64,000 nucleotides of DNA from Proteiniphilum propionicum (GCF_022267555.1 NZ_CP073586.1:992001-1056000), one strand, 5' to 3'. Shown: positions 45,185 to 54,222, counted from the stretch's first letter. Numbers and translations: made by a program. Notes: a model not told the origin generated them from the sequence alone.

Positions 45185-46348
45185 ATGACAACAACTAAAA
45201 AAATCTACTTCTATGTATTAATCCTCATAGGATCAATTCTGTTATTTTTAAACAGCTGCGAAAAGGGTGATATTGATGACAACGGTGGTAATAATGAAAA
45301 AGGAGATGTGCCCGTTTTGTCTACAACAGAGATAACAGATATTACTAATACAACTGCCACATCAGGTGGTATAATAACCGACGATAAAGGATTTACAGTT
45401 ACATCAAGGGGAGTATGCTGGAGTACAAATGAAAACCCATCCATCAGAGACAATAAAACAGAAAATGGTGCGGGAGGTGGAAGTTTTATAAGTAGTATAA
45501 ATGACTTAAAGCCCGGCACAAGATACTATGTTAGGTCGTATGCTACAAATAGCAAAGGTACTGGATATGGTATGGCAATGTCGTTTACAACCAATTATGA
45601 CCCCATTCTTACTACAAAGGAAATAACCGAAATAACCCATACTACTGCCACGTCTGGTGGGAATATTACTGATGATGGAGGAGGATATATAACTGCAAGG
45701 GGGGTTGTCTGGAGTAAAAGTGAAAAGCCATCCATCAGCGATAGTAAAACAGATGATGGTGAGGGTATGGGTAGTTTTACAAGCAAAATTGTTGACTTGG
45801 ATCCAAACTCTACTTATTATGTTAGAGCATATGCTACTAATAGCGTAGGAACAGTATATGGAAATCAATTTGTTTTTAAAACTCTTGAAGTACCTTGGAG
45901 AGAATCTAATGAAATACAATTTACCAAAATCGCTTCCAGTCCGCAATACACAAAACTTAGCTCGTTGTCAGGAAAAGGTCATGTAATGTATAAGGTAAAC
46001 AAGATTGGAGAAGGTGGAAGTTCTCCTTATTTCCTCGATAAAGTGAAAGTTAAATATACCGGTTGGTATAAAAATAACTGGGAAAAGTCAGACTCATACA
46101 TAGATGATCATGGCAATACTTTCACCAATAAAGTTGTATTCGATACTACATCAAAAAATAATATTCCCAGAACCTTCAGTGTAAATGGTGTTATAGATGG
46201 TTTTTCAACTGCACTCCAACACATGAAAGAAGGTGATATATGGGAGATTTGGGTTCCATGGGAATTAGGCTATGGCTCATCAGGCTCAGGCAATATACCC
46301 GGATATACAACATTGGTTTTTGAAATTGAACTTATGGAAATAATGTAG
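45185..46348 (+). CDS. Lipoprotein with two fibronectin-like repeats and an FKBP-type isomerase domain
   Basis: 387 residues from the ATG at 45185. Lipoprotein signal (KIYFYVLILIGSILLFLNSC, Cys ~25). Two ~90-residue repeats follow, each with TTEITxITxTTATSGG, an RGVxWS block, and YYVRxYATNSxGTxYG. The C-terminal ~130 residues are an FKBP peptidyl-prolyl isomerase: VKVKYTGWY, VFDTT, GVIDGFSTALQHMKEGD, VPWELGYGSSG and TLVFEIELMEI. It should act at the cell surface or periplasm in protein folding. It lies immediately inside the att remnant. Confidence 0.8.
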   Translation: MTTTKKIYFYVLILIGSILLFLNSCEKGDIDDNGGNNEKGDVPVLSTTEITDITNTTATSGGIITDDKGFTVTSRGVCWSTNENPSIRDNKTENGAGGGSFISSINDLKPGTRYYVRSYATNSKGTGYGMAMSFTTNYDPILTTKEITEITHTTATSGGNITDDGGGYITARGVVWSKSEKPSISDSKTDDGEGMGSFTSKIVDLDPNSTYYVRAYATNSVGTVYGNQFVFKTLEVPWRESNEIQFTKIASSPQYTKLSSLSGKGHVMYKVNKIGEGGSSPYFLDKVKVKYTGWYKNNWEKSDSYIDDHGNTFTNKVVFDTTSKNNIPRTFSVNGVIDGFSTALQHMKEGDIWEIWVPWELGYGSSGSGNIPGYTTLVFEIELMEIM

Positions 46349-46522
46349 TAAATGTATTAAAAGTTTGACTAATCTAAGTTTCGGATTTGGGAGAAAGTCT
46401 TCAAATACTTCTTTTTTTAAACTAAAAACATCAAAAGTGTTCGGTAAAGTGTTCGGTTTTCACCAATAATTTATAAATAGAAGTTGCAATCATTTGATAA
46501 TAAACATGGTGTGCAGATTGCT

Positions 46523-46543
46523 TTCGAATCCCGCCCGGATCAC
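46523..46543 (+). repeat. att remnant: last 21 bp of the tRNA-Arg
   Basis: TTCGAATCCCGCCCGGATCAC equals the end of the 17626-17670 copy. Upstream tRNA sequence is not preserved. The next 46 bp, with the terminator, match copy 1. It marks the right edge of island 3. Confidence 0.75.
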
Positions 46544-46554
46544 TTTAGAAATAA

Positions 46555-46589
46555 GGCACTTACAACAAATATTTGTAGGTGCTTTTTTT
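46555..46589 (+). terminator. tRNA-type terminator at the att remnant
   Basis: GGCACTTACAA/TTGTAGGTGC with seven T, identical to 9563-9599. Confidence 0.75.
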
Positions 46590-46759
46590 GTTTGGTAAAA
46601 CATTTATTATAAAAGAGGTTTTTCACAATCAACTATATCTGCATTGATAAAATATTATCTAAGTGTGTTTTTATAAAGCAAGCCTTCTTTTTCAGATAAT
46701 TGCCACCATTAAAGCACAATTAACCTTATCTCGCTTTCATGCAACTCCCCACCCTATAG

Positions 46760-46791
46760 AAAAAAACACCCACCGTGTTGGTGAGTGTTGC
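46760..46791 (-). terminator. Terminator of the Fic gene
   Basis: On the minus strand ACACTCACC pairs with GGTGGGTGT, followed by seven T, 28 bp beyond the stop. Confidence 0.7.
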
Positions 46792-46818
46792 AAAACAAAT
46801 TAATTCAATTGCCTGATA

Positions 46819-47940
46819 TTATTTGAAGCAATCTATATAAGCTCCGAAAATATATAATTTGTTTCTTTGAGCTCCTGTAATTTCTTTAATTATATCTAAC
46901 TTTTCTAAGTCAGCGAGTAAATTATAAATTGTTTGTGGTGATTTATCAATAAGCTTCATAATTTCAGAAGCAGAAATTATGGGTTTCTTATACATATAAT
47001 CAATAATTAATCGTGCATCTATGCCTCTTTTTCCTAAAGTATCAACACTCTTTTCAATTGAGTTTTTTAACTGCATAATCGCACTTAATGTTTTTACTCC
47101 ATTTTGAGAAGTTTCTACAACACCTGTAAGAAAAAACTTTAACCATTGACTAATATCGTTATGAGTACGAACGCGCATTAAATTATCATAATATAAAGTT
47201 CTATGGCGTTCAAAAAAATCAGATAGATATAGAATTGGACGCTTTAGAATATTTTTTGAAACAAGATATAATGTTATTAATAATCGGCCTGTCCTTCCAT
47301 TTCCATCTAAAAAAGGGTGTATAGTTTCGAATTGATAATGAATTAGAGCAATTTTTATCAAGTCGGGTGTAAAATCATTTTCTGAATTGGCGAATTTTTC
47401 AATATCTGACATTAAGTTGTCTATCTCGTAGTGAACTGGAGGAATAAATATTGCATCGTTAAGAGTGGCTCCACCAATCCAGTTTTGACTATTTCGAAAC
47501 TCTCCAGGTTGTTTATGCTGGCCTCTAACACCTTGTAAAAGGACTTTATGAGCCTGTTTTATAAGTCTAGTAGAGAAAGGTAATCTGTGTAGCATTTCAA
47601 CAGCCTCATTCATTGCCATTATATAATTTTGAACCTCTTCCCAATCATCTCTTTTCTCTGCACTTATTTCTGATTTAGCTAAAAAAGCTTCTTCGATTTT
47701 CGTCTGAGTACCCTCAATCTTCGATGATTGTGTAGCTTCTTTTGCAATATGCATTTGAATAAACAAATCTATGTCTACATATTCAGAATACATATCTAAG
47801 CGTCCCAGGAAACGATCAGCTTTGCTTAATAGGCTAATGACTTGCATATCACCAATTTCCCATTTCCTATTTAATAATGTTGGCTGAAAGCTTTTATAGC
47901 CTCCTTGATTTACAAACTTTCCAGACTTGTAATTTTTCAT
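46819..47940 (-). CDS. Fic-domain adenylyltransferase-like protein with C-terminal winged helix
   Basis: 373 residues. The Fic motif HPFLDGNGRTGRLL (~208) is complete with catalytic His. An inhibitory-helix motif SSKIEG (~72, S-x-x-x-E-G) lies N-terminal, so it is a self-inhibited class II-type Fic. The last ~70 residues (YKKPIISASEIMKLIDKSPQTIYNLLADLEKLDII) form a winged-helix DNA-binding domain, so it may bind DNA. Five TTAGAATAA-type sites lie just upstream of its start, consistent with autoregulation. Fic enzymes transfer AMP or related groups to proteins. Confidence 0.9.
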   Translation of the reverse strand: MKNYKSGKFVNQGGYKSFQPTLLNRKWEIGDMQVISLLSKADRFLGRLDMYSEYVDIDLFIQMHIAKEATQSSKIEGTQTKIEEAFLAKSEISAEKRDDWEEVQNYIMAMNEAVEMLHRLPFSTRLIKQAHKVLLQGVRGQHKQPGEFRNSQNWIGGATLNDAIFIPPVHYEIDNLMSDIEKFANSENDFTPDLIKIALIHYQFETIHPFLDGNGRTGRLLITLYLVSKNILKRPILYLSDFFERHRTLYYDNLMRVRTHNDISQWLKFFLTGVVETSQNGVKTLSAIMQLKNSIEKSVDTLGKRGIDARLIIDYMYKKPIISASEIMKLIDKSPQTIYNLLADLEKLDIIKEITGAQRNKLYIFGAYIDCFK

Positions 47941-47950
47941 ATTACATAAA

Positions 47951-48059
47951 AATTAGAATGAGCAACCTTTTATTCTAAAAATACGCTCAAAATTAGAATA
48001 AAGAAATCACAATTCCAATTTATTCAATATAAATTAGAATAAGAGAGTTTTTATTCTAA
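47951..48059 (-). promoter_or_regulatory. Array of five inverted operator-like sites
   Basis: TTAGAATGA (47953), TTATTCTAA (47970), TTAGAATAA (47993), TTAGAATAA (48034) and TTATTCTAA (48051) occur within 110 bp upstream of the Fic start. Alternate sense pairs (47953/47970; 48034/48051) are spaced 17 bp, centre to centre. The array likely binds the Fic winged helix. Confidence 0.6.
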
Positions 48060-48060
48060 G

Positions 48061-48285
48061 TTAGCTTGCTTTCATACGAACAAACCTTCTTTTCTCCGGA
48101 TCAACTTTTGGATATTGTGCCTCGAGTCCTGCCATGTCCTGTTCATTAAATCGGCGTTTCCATTTATGAAACAACGATTGTGAGAGATGATTCTTTCGAA
48201 GCGTGGGTTGTAATCCATTAACTTCAACTTCATGAATGATCTGGAGCTTCTGCTCCTTGCTCCATTGATGCCTATCTCTTGTCAT
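48061..48285 (-). pseudogene. IS3-type OrfA remnant
   Basis: 74 residues with a transposase HTH (KEQKLQIIHEVEVNGLQPTLRKNHLSQSLFHKWKRRF) and a cut zipper end (GLEAQYPKVDPEKRR). No OrfB or IS ends are seen nearby, so this is a relic. It is unlike the other IS3 OrfA proteins in the window. Confidence 0.65.
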
Positions 48286-48344
48286 AATTTTACAAAATTA
48301 AAGTGTCAAACTGATTTGCCAAATAAAAGATCTGACATCACGAA

Positions 48345-48916
48345 GCAACGGATAGGGATTTTCATTCGGCTTGTAGCTTGCAGTTTTTTGGAACGCCACA
48401 GCCTCCCGTTTTAGATTATACGATGGATGAAATGGCAGAATTAGCCAAGTAAGTGGTAGAAAGTTCAGTCACTGTTCCGGGTGTTCAGCCCAAGCTGTTG
48501 CAGAATACTCAACCAATACATTATTAGATTTACTGCGACTTTTTGAAGTTACTGTTTTCAGCTATCTTACTGGAAATAATGATATGCATTTGAAGAATTT
48601 ATCTTTGATAAAAACAAACGATCAATGGGTTTTTTCTCCATCCTATGATTTGCTGAATGTTCAGTTACATCTTCCTGAGGATAACGAAGAAATGGCTTTA
48701 ATCATCAATGGAAAAAAAAGAAACCTAACGAAGGAAGATTTTATAGATTTAGGGGAAAAGTATGGATTAAACGAAAAACAAGTATTCAACACCTTTGCCC
48801 GATTTATCAAAGCGGAACAAAAAATGAAGAAAGCGGTACAGCATCCTTTTCTTTCTTCAGCTAACCGGATACAGTATATAGCTTTATTGCAAGAACGAAT
48901 GCAACTCTTCAAATAA
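48345..48916 (+). pseudogene. hipA: hipA pseudogene
   Basis: The 5' part reads DFHSACSLQFFGTPQPPVLD, then YTMDEMAELAK, a stop (TAA for a likely CAA at ~48450), VVESSVTVPGVQPKL. A different frame resumes from ~48508: STNTLLDLLRLFEVTVFSYL, TGNNDMHLKNLSLI, SPSYDLLNVQLHLPEDNEEM, to FK at 48916. These are the N-terminal and C-terminal blocks of HipA kinases, including the catalytic-loop D-MHLKN. The middle, with the ATP-binding lobe, is deleted. No hipB is seen. Confidence 0.75.
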
Positions 48917-49027
48917 TGAGTCCTCTCCGAAAACCTCAAAACCCAATTTTATTGGTTTTCAACTTATTGAAAATCAATGATCATCTAGTGAAATTTTCAA
49001 GAAAAAAGACTTATCGGAGGAGACTCA
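48917..49027 (+). repeat. MITE-like palindromic element, copy 1
   Basis: 111 bp with imperfect terminal inverted repeats (TGAGTCCTCTCCGA; reverse TGAGTCTCCTCCGA) and an inner hairpin TTTTC...GAAAA. It begins directly after the hipA TAA and is flanked by ATAA on both sides. It aligns with the reverse complement of 62065-62176. Confidence 0.75.
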
Positions 49028-49072
49028 ATAACTCAATTGAAAAATTGATTTAAGTTGTAATAGCACCCTTGG

Positions 49073-49094
49073 AGGGATAGTGTCACACTATCCC
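49073..49094. terminator. Hairpin at the end of the VWA gene
   Basis: GGGATAGTG and CACTATCCC around TCA, a near-perfect hairpin 40 bp from the stop at 49130. Followed by few T, so terminator strength is uncertain. Confidence 0.4.
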
Positions 49095-49129
49095 AATAAG
49101 TGTGCTAGTAGTAATAGAAGGGTTTCGCC

Positions 49130-49786
49130 TTAGCGCTTATCCCTATCCTCATCTTTTTCCAAATCATCAATAAAAGCCTCCATCATTCTGTCTTTATTTT
49201 CTTCAGGATCGGCTATTCTAAACCGTAACGAATGTTCAGAAACAACGTTAAATTTTTGTTTCAGGTTCGTTTTGTTTGATGAGGCCTGGTATTTAAGGCC
49301 CAACGTATCCGCATCCGAAAAGTTGTTCAGGTCAGTGCCCAGGTAAATAAATTGCCAGTTTTCACTTTTTTCAAGTTCCTGGATCATCTGTTTTACTTTC
49401 CGGGAATCATATTCACTTGAGGCATTTTCCTGGCCATCGGTAATGATAACCATTATCACCGTATCGGCATTGCATTCCGATTCTGAATAAGCAGTTTGCT
49501 TTACAATGTCGTTGATTGCATTTCCGATTGTGTCATATAGAGCGGTGAGACCTCCCGGGGTGTAATCGTTATTTGTCAATGGACGAATTTCATTCAACTG
49601 AAGATCATTTACTACCCTGCTCCAATGGCTGTTGAATTTATACAATGAAACAGTTATCTTACCATGAGGTTGTGATCTTTGTTGATCAATAAAATTGTTG
49701 AATCCACCAACAACATCCGATTCGGTTCCTTGCATAGAGCCACTTTCATCGATAACAAAAATGATTTTTAAATAATTTTCTTTCAT
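49130..49786 (-). CDS. VWA-domain protein
   Basis: 218 residues, soluble. The MIDAS metal site is complete: IDESGSMQG (~12, DxSxS), GGLTAL Thr (~83) and VIITDGQENA Asp (~116). Such cytosolic VWA proteins in bacteria work in metal-dependent complexes, stress (tellurite) or defence systems. The unknown 347-aa gene 64 bp upstream reads the same way, so the two probably form an operon. No target can be named. Confidence 0.85.
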   Translation of the reverse strand: MKENYLKIIFVIDESGSMQGTESDVVGGFNNFIDQQRSQPHGKITVSLYKFNSHWSRVVNDLQLNEIRPLTNNDYTPGGLTALYDTIGNAINDIVKQTAYSESECNADTVIMVIITDGQENASSEYDSRKVKQMIQELEKSENWQFIYLGTDLNNFSDADTLGLKYQASSNKTNLKQKFNVVSEHSLRFRIADPEENKDRMMEAFIDDLEKDEDRDKR

Positions 49787-49850
49787 AACTTTAAAGATTT
49801 TATATGAATATGCCGTAAAGTTATGGATATGGAGAAATGCGTATGGAGAT

Positions 49851-50894
49851 TTACAAGCCTTGCAATATACTATCCTTTTCGTATATAACTAATTCTCTGT
49901 CTAATAATATTTTTTTTTCTTCACCTCTGTAACCGGTTATATAATAGTTTTCAGCAATATCTTCAGCAACAACTCTCAGGAATGCTGTTCTTATTCTGGA
50001 GCATTTCTCATTAACCGAATTATCGAAAGGGTCGGTCATCTTTTTTATACTTTCTCTGGCTTCGTCGGGATTTTCTCTAAGTGAAATATTTTTATAAATT
50101 GTCATTAGCTCTGTGCGATAGTCTGTCAGTTCTTTGAAAAGGATCCCTTCAGGATGATTTAGAAATAAAAAGTACAATGCCTTAGGCAATGGACTCATCT
50201 TAACCTCTTTCATTTCATAGTCCATCAGATAGATCTTAAAATCTTTTGTAATATGCAATCGGCTGAGCTTCCTGGTTGTCTTTTGTAGTTCTTCAAGAAA
50301 TTCAATGAGTTTGGAAAGATACCCTGCCTCCTTTAGCTCATTAATTTTTTTTCTTAGATCTTCGGGTATTTCAAATGCTACTCTTTCAAAATGCGAATCA
50401 GCATCTTTTTCTTTTTTATATTCAACAGAATAGTCTAAAATCCTGAATTCTAAATGCGGTTCCTGATCTTCTCTTAATTGAATTTCAGCTTTAATCTGAT
50501 TGATTTCATTAAGAATCTCTTTTATGTTAACTGTTAGCTGTTCTTTTGCAGTACCGCATCCACAGGGATGAAATTCAAATTTATACACTTCATCAGCCTC
50601 ATCGGAAAAATAAGCTAATACAGGCTCGTCTGATATTATTTTAAAGTGGTTAATTAATTGTGGATAAAGCTTTGCCAGATCAGCCTGATCGTAATTATTG
50701 AAGTATGGATGGTTATAATCCATTACCTTATTGAAACTATCATTCGTCAATAGTTTGGGCAGGTAAATAAATGAGATCCCAATTTGTTTAAAACTATCAA
50801 CGATGAACTGATAATTTTCAACTATTGCCTTGTTGGCATTATCATCAAATGAGGGCTCAATATAAATAAGGGCTTCTGATTTGTACTGATACAT
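49851..50894 (-). CDS. Hypothetical protein, partner of the VWA gene
   Basis: 347 residues with no signal peptide. Features: HPCGCGTAKEQ (~97, Cys pair), a long charged helix (~105-165) and a C-terminal region (LPKALYFLFLNHPEGILFKELTDYRTELMT) that looks like a winged helix or response-type regulatory output. It is followed at 64 bp by the VWA protein. I do not recognise a named family. The wHTH-like tail suggests DNA or signal binding. Confidence 0.65.
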   Translation of the reverse strand: MYQYKSEALIYIEPSFDDNANKAIVENYQFIVDSFKQIGISFIYLPKLLTNDSFNKVMDYNHPYFNNYDQADLAKLYPQLINHFKIISDEPVLAYFSDEADEVYKFEFHPCGCGTAKEQLTVNIKEILNEINQIKAEIQLREDQEPHLEFRILDYSVEYKKEKDADSHFERVAFEIPEDLRKKINELKEAGYLSKLIEFLEELQKTTRKLSRLHITKDFKIYLMDYEMKEVKMSPLPKALYFLFLNHPEGILFKELTDYRTELMTIYKNISLRENPDEARESIKKMTDPFDNSVNEKCSRIRTAFLRVVAEDIAENYYITGYRGEEKKILLDRELVIYEKDSILQGL

Positions 50895-50996
50895 AGAATT
50901 AAAGTTTTATAGACAATAGAAATTTCATATATTTGAAAGCTGTTTTGGCCATCAATAGGTGGCTACGTCAAATTTAGTCATTTATTCAGTTACAAC

Positions 50997-51716
50997 ATGT
51001 GTTTTACCATTTCAGTTGAGAAAAAAACAAAAGAAGCGATCCGGAAATACCTGAATGCCAATAAAGGTGTACAGAGTGATATTGACTTTGACGACGATTA
51101 TTTCCTAGTATCGGGTTTTGCTCACCCCAAACTGCCCATTATCAAACAGGGCAAGATTGAACTTTCGGAATGGGGCCTGATACCATCATTTGCGTACAGC
51201 GACGAGATGGCCAGGGATATCCGGGAAAAAACACTGAATGCCCGGTCCGACACTATCCACGAGAAACGTTCCTACAAATCATCTATTAAAAACCAACGTG
51301 CTATACTGGTCGTGGATGGTTTTTTTGAGTGGAAGCACGAAGGCAATACCAAAATACCTTACTATGTTTTTCCGAAGGACAATACGGTGTTCAGCTTCGG
51401 CTGCATTTACAACCTGTGGACCAATAAGCGTACCGGAGAGAGTGTTGATACTTTCTCAATCATCACCACCGATGCTAACCCAATGATGGAGGTAATCCAC
51501 AATTCAAAGAAAAGAATGCCTCTGATCCTTTCAAAATCGGATATCAGCACATGGGTCAATCCCGAGACAGACATTAATATAATAAAAGGGCTGATGAAGC
51601 CTTTCCCAGAAACAGAAATGGATGCCTACCAGATATCCAGGAATGCGGGTAATTCAAAAATCAATCGTAATTTCCCGGGTATCAAAGAACAGGTTGATAA
51701 TGCAAATTTATTTTAA
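50997..51716 (+). CDS. yedK: SRAP-type protein (HMCES/YedK)
   Basis: 239 residues. Cys2 directly after the start Met is the catalytic residue that crosslinks to abasic sites in single-stranded DNA. NARSDTI (~81), VVDGFFEWK (Glu, ~107) and VIHNSKKRMPLIL (His, ~165) complete the active site. It protects ssDNA gaps from nucleases during replication. The start at 50997 is fixed by the need for Met-Cys. It diverges from the unknown 347-aa gene. Confidence 0.95.
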   Translation: MCFTISVEKKTKEAIRKYLNANKGVQSDIDFDDDYFLVSGFAHPKLPIIKQGKIELSEWGLIPSFAYSDEMARDIREKTLNARSDTIHEKRSYKSSIKNQRAILVVDGFFEWKHEGNTKIPYYVFPKDNTVFSFGCIYNLWTNKRTGESVDTFSIITTDANPMMEVIHNSKKRMPLILSKSDISTWVNPETDINIIKGLMKPFPETEMDAYQISRNAGNSKINRNFPGIKEQVDNANLF

Positions 51717-51819
51717 AAATTTGAAATAATGAATTCATCCTTCACTATCATAATAAACGTTTGCATTTAAGCAACAAGTGTTTGCGCAATTATTGAACTT
51801 TTCCTGTCACGGCGTGTTG

Positions 51820-52050
51820 CTAATGGATGGTAACTGGCTTGCTAGAACGTGTCCTTAATCTATCTAATTTACTGTCGAGTGTATTTTTTGCGGTAAGCAG
51901 AAGAAAAAGAATATGGCATGTATGAATATTTTTTCTCACTTTCTCAAATAATGGTTCATCATGCAAGTCGCTTTCTTTCAGCAGAACATTAGGTTCATTA
52001 GGCAGAATCCCTTTGAATGAGCCGCCATTCTGTTGATTGCAATGTTTATT
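51820..52050 (-). pseudogene. Coding remnant of unknown origin
   Basis: An open minus-strand frame of 77 codons without a start codon ends at 51820: KGILPNEPNVLLKESDLHDE, then KNIHTCHILFLLLTAKNTLD and PVTIH. It has protein-like composition but no recognised family, and a stop precedes it. It looks like the 3' end of a lost gene. The rest of 51717-52489 has no gene. Confidence 0.35.
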
Positions 52051-52235
52051 TCAAATACGCTATCACAAGGAACTGTTGAGAAAAATGGTGAAATCGTGGA
52101 AATTTTCCTCAAAATGCAAAAAAAGTACAAATAAAAAATTACCAATTTCTTTGAATATATTATTTTTGTTGTGGATTCATTGAATAAAGAATAGAATTAC
52201 GCGCATTGATTTTTATTTAATCCAACCAAAATCTT

Positions 52236-52292
52236 AACTATGTTTTTATTTTTTCGTAGAGATTACGAGATTCTAAAAACATAGTTTTTTTA
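52236..52292 (+). terminator. Terminator-like hairpin in the 51.7-52.5 kb spacer
   Basis: AACTATGTTTTTA pairs with TAAAAACATAGTT, followed by TTTTT. No gene directly precedes it, suggesting a lost gene or a small RNA. Confidence 0.5.
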
Positions 52293-52582
52293 TCTCTTTT
52301 CACAAACAGTGAACGCTTTCAATCCATCTTCATTTTCTTTATTTCTTATTTACATTAATCGTCGGGAAGAACATTGCTTCAGTTTTTATCGGATAAGCGA
52401 ATTTTTATTCGGTGGTTTTTGTCCGGTTGTTGATAGCTAACTATTCGTAATGGATGCAAACCTTTTTTGCAAGACTGTTTTTATGTTAGTTGATAAAGAA
52501 AACAGGACTCTTGCTTATTTTTTTAAAGCGGCATACAGAATCACAAATATTTTATGTAAGTTTGAATAAAACTGATAGATAT

Positions 52583-53059
52583 ATGGGATACGAAATAGAA
52601 CGTAAGTTTCTGGTAGATGGAGATTATAGAACTCATTCTTTTGAGAGGTTTATAATTAAACAGGGCTATTTGTCCCTTTCAGGAACAAGTGTTATCCGTG
52701 TACGTGTTAATGGAGAAAAGGCATTTCTTACCGTTAAAAGCGCTTCGGAGGAAGGGGGGATAAAACGGAACGAATGGGAGTATGAAATTCCGGTAGGGGA
52801 TGCCGAAGAGATGCTGCTGTTATGTGAGGGAGCCGTGATTGATAAGATCAGGTATCTTATCAATTATGAAGGGCATTTATTTGAAGTTGATGAATTCTAT
52901 GGTAGCAACGAAGGGCTGGTTATTGCGGAGATCGAGCTGGAAGAGGAAGATGAGCCTTTTGAAAAGCCTGATTGGCTGCGGGGTGAAGTAACTGGAGACA
53001 TACGCTATTACAACTCATCACTCTCTATGCATCCCTACAAAGAGTGGGATGCGAAATAA
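52583..53059 (+). CDS. CYTH-domain triphosphatase-like protein
   Basis: 158 residues from the ATG at 52583, which places the signature EIERKFL (ExExK) at residues 4-10. Alternating charged strands follow (VIRVRVNGEKAFLTVK, NEWEYEIP, EVDEFYG, VIAEIELEEEDE), which form the CYTH tunnel. Members hydrolyse triphosphates or inorganic tripolyphosphate; some are class IV adenylate cyclases. A longer start at 52490 adds 31 residues unlike the family. Strong terminator after it. Confidence 0.85.
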   Translation: MGYEIERKFLVDGDYRTHSFERFIIKQGYLSLSGTSVIRVRVNGEKAFLTVKSASEEGGIKRNEWEYEIPVGDAEEMLLLCEGAVIDKIRYLINYEGHLFEVDEFYGSNEGLVIAEIELEEEDEPFEKPDWLRGEVTGDIRYYNSSLSMHPYKEWDAK

Positions 53060-53062
53060 AAT

Positions 53063-53090
53063 GGAAAAAGCGGCTTAGCCGCTTTTTATA
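53063..53090. terminator. Terminator between CYTH gene and ilvE
   Basis: AAAAAGCGGC-TTA-GCCGCTTTTT, a perfect bidirectional hairpin, ends 3 bp before the ilvE stop. Confidence 0.85.
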
Positions 53091-53092
53091 GT

Positions 53093-54112
53093 TTATTCAA
53101 CAATAGTCACCCAACCATATTTATCGGGTTCGTCACCATACTGAATGGCCCGGAGCTTATGATACAACTGCTCACATATAGGGCCTGCTTTCCCGTCTTT
53201 TGAAATTTTGTAGGATCTATTCTCACTTAGGTCGTCGATCCGCAGAATGGGGCTGATTACGGCGGCTGTGCCGCAAGCGCCCGCTTCTTCAAATGTGGCA
53301 AGCTCTTCTTCTAATACGGGACGTTGCTCCACCTTGAGCCCTATCTCTTCTGCCAGCTGCATCAGGCTTTTGTTTGTGATAGAGGGCAGAATAGATTCGG
53401 ATTTTGGTGTAATATAGGTGTTATCCCTGATGCCGAAAAAATTGGCAGGGCCACATTCGTCGATATATTTTTTCTCTCTGGCGTCGAGGTAGAGTACGGC
53501 TGAATAGCCCATTTCGTGTGCTAGCTCTCCCGATTTCAGGCTGGCAGCATAGTTGCCACCCACTTTGTATGTTCCCGTGCCAAGTGGCGCTGCGCGGTCG
53601 TATTCACGCATGATCACCATAGGTGTGGGCTTAAATCCCTCCTTAAAATAGGGCCCCACGGGTGTTACAAAAATAAGGAAAGTATACTCTCTTGCCGGCT
53701 TTACACCTACCTGGGCACTTGTGCCGATAAGCAGCGGCCGGATGTAGAGTGAAGCCCCACTATCGTAGGGTGGGACAAAATGTTCGTTTTTCTTTACAAC
53801 GAGCAACACCATCTCTTCAAAGAGTTCTAACGGCAGTTCGGCCATCATGATACCACGGCAGGATGACTGCAGGCGCAAAGCATTCTCACGCATGCGGAAG
53901 ATTCGTATCTTCCCGTCTTTTCCACGAAAGGCTTTCAGACCCTCAAATGCTTCCTGCCCATAGTGAAGGCATGTGGCAGCCATGTGTAGGTTCAGGTACT
54001 CCGAAGTTTCCAATTCAGGGTCGCTCCATTTTCCATCTCGGTAGTTACTGCGGACATTGTAGTCGGTTTTCATATAGCCAAATGATATATTTGACCAATC
54101 GATAGCATTCAT
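53093..54112 (-). CDS. ilvE: Branched-chain amino acid aminotransferase
   Basis: 339 residues from the ATG at 54112. Fold-type IV PLP aminotransferase: catalytic Lys in GTYKVGGNYAAS (~182), EAFEGLKAFRGKDG (~52), CGPANFFGI (~218) and CGTAAVISPI (~292). It transfers amino groups in Leu, Ile and Val synthesis and breakdown. A start at 54142 would add ten residues (MNLYTINFLK) not typical of the family. Divergent from dnaG with 110 bp between. Confidence 0.95.
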   Translation of the reverse strand: MNAIDWSNISFGYMKTDYNVRSNYRDGKWSDPELETSEYLNLHMAATCLHYGQEAFEGLKAFRGKDGKIRIFRMRENALRLQSSCRGIMMAELPLELFEEMVLLVVKKNEHFVPPYDSGASLYIRPLLIGTSAQVGVKPAREYTFLIFVTPVGPYFKEGFKPTPMVIMREYDRAAPLGTGTYKVGGNYAASLKSGELAHEMGYSAVLYLDAREKKYIDECGPANFFGIRDNTYITPKSESILPSITNKSLMQLAEEIGLKVEQRPVLEEELATFEEAGACGTAAVISPILRIDDLSENRSYKISKDGKAGPICEQLYHKLRAIQYGDEPDKYGWVTIVE

Positions 54113-54222
54113 TTTTAAAAAATTAATAGTATATAAGTTCAAATTATCCCATACAAATGTATGATATTATTTTATAAAATCACTTTTTTTCACAATATAA
54201 ATCATTAATTTCGTATTTATAA

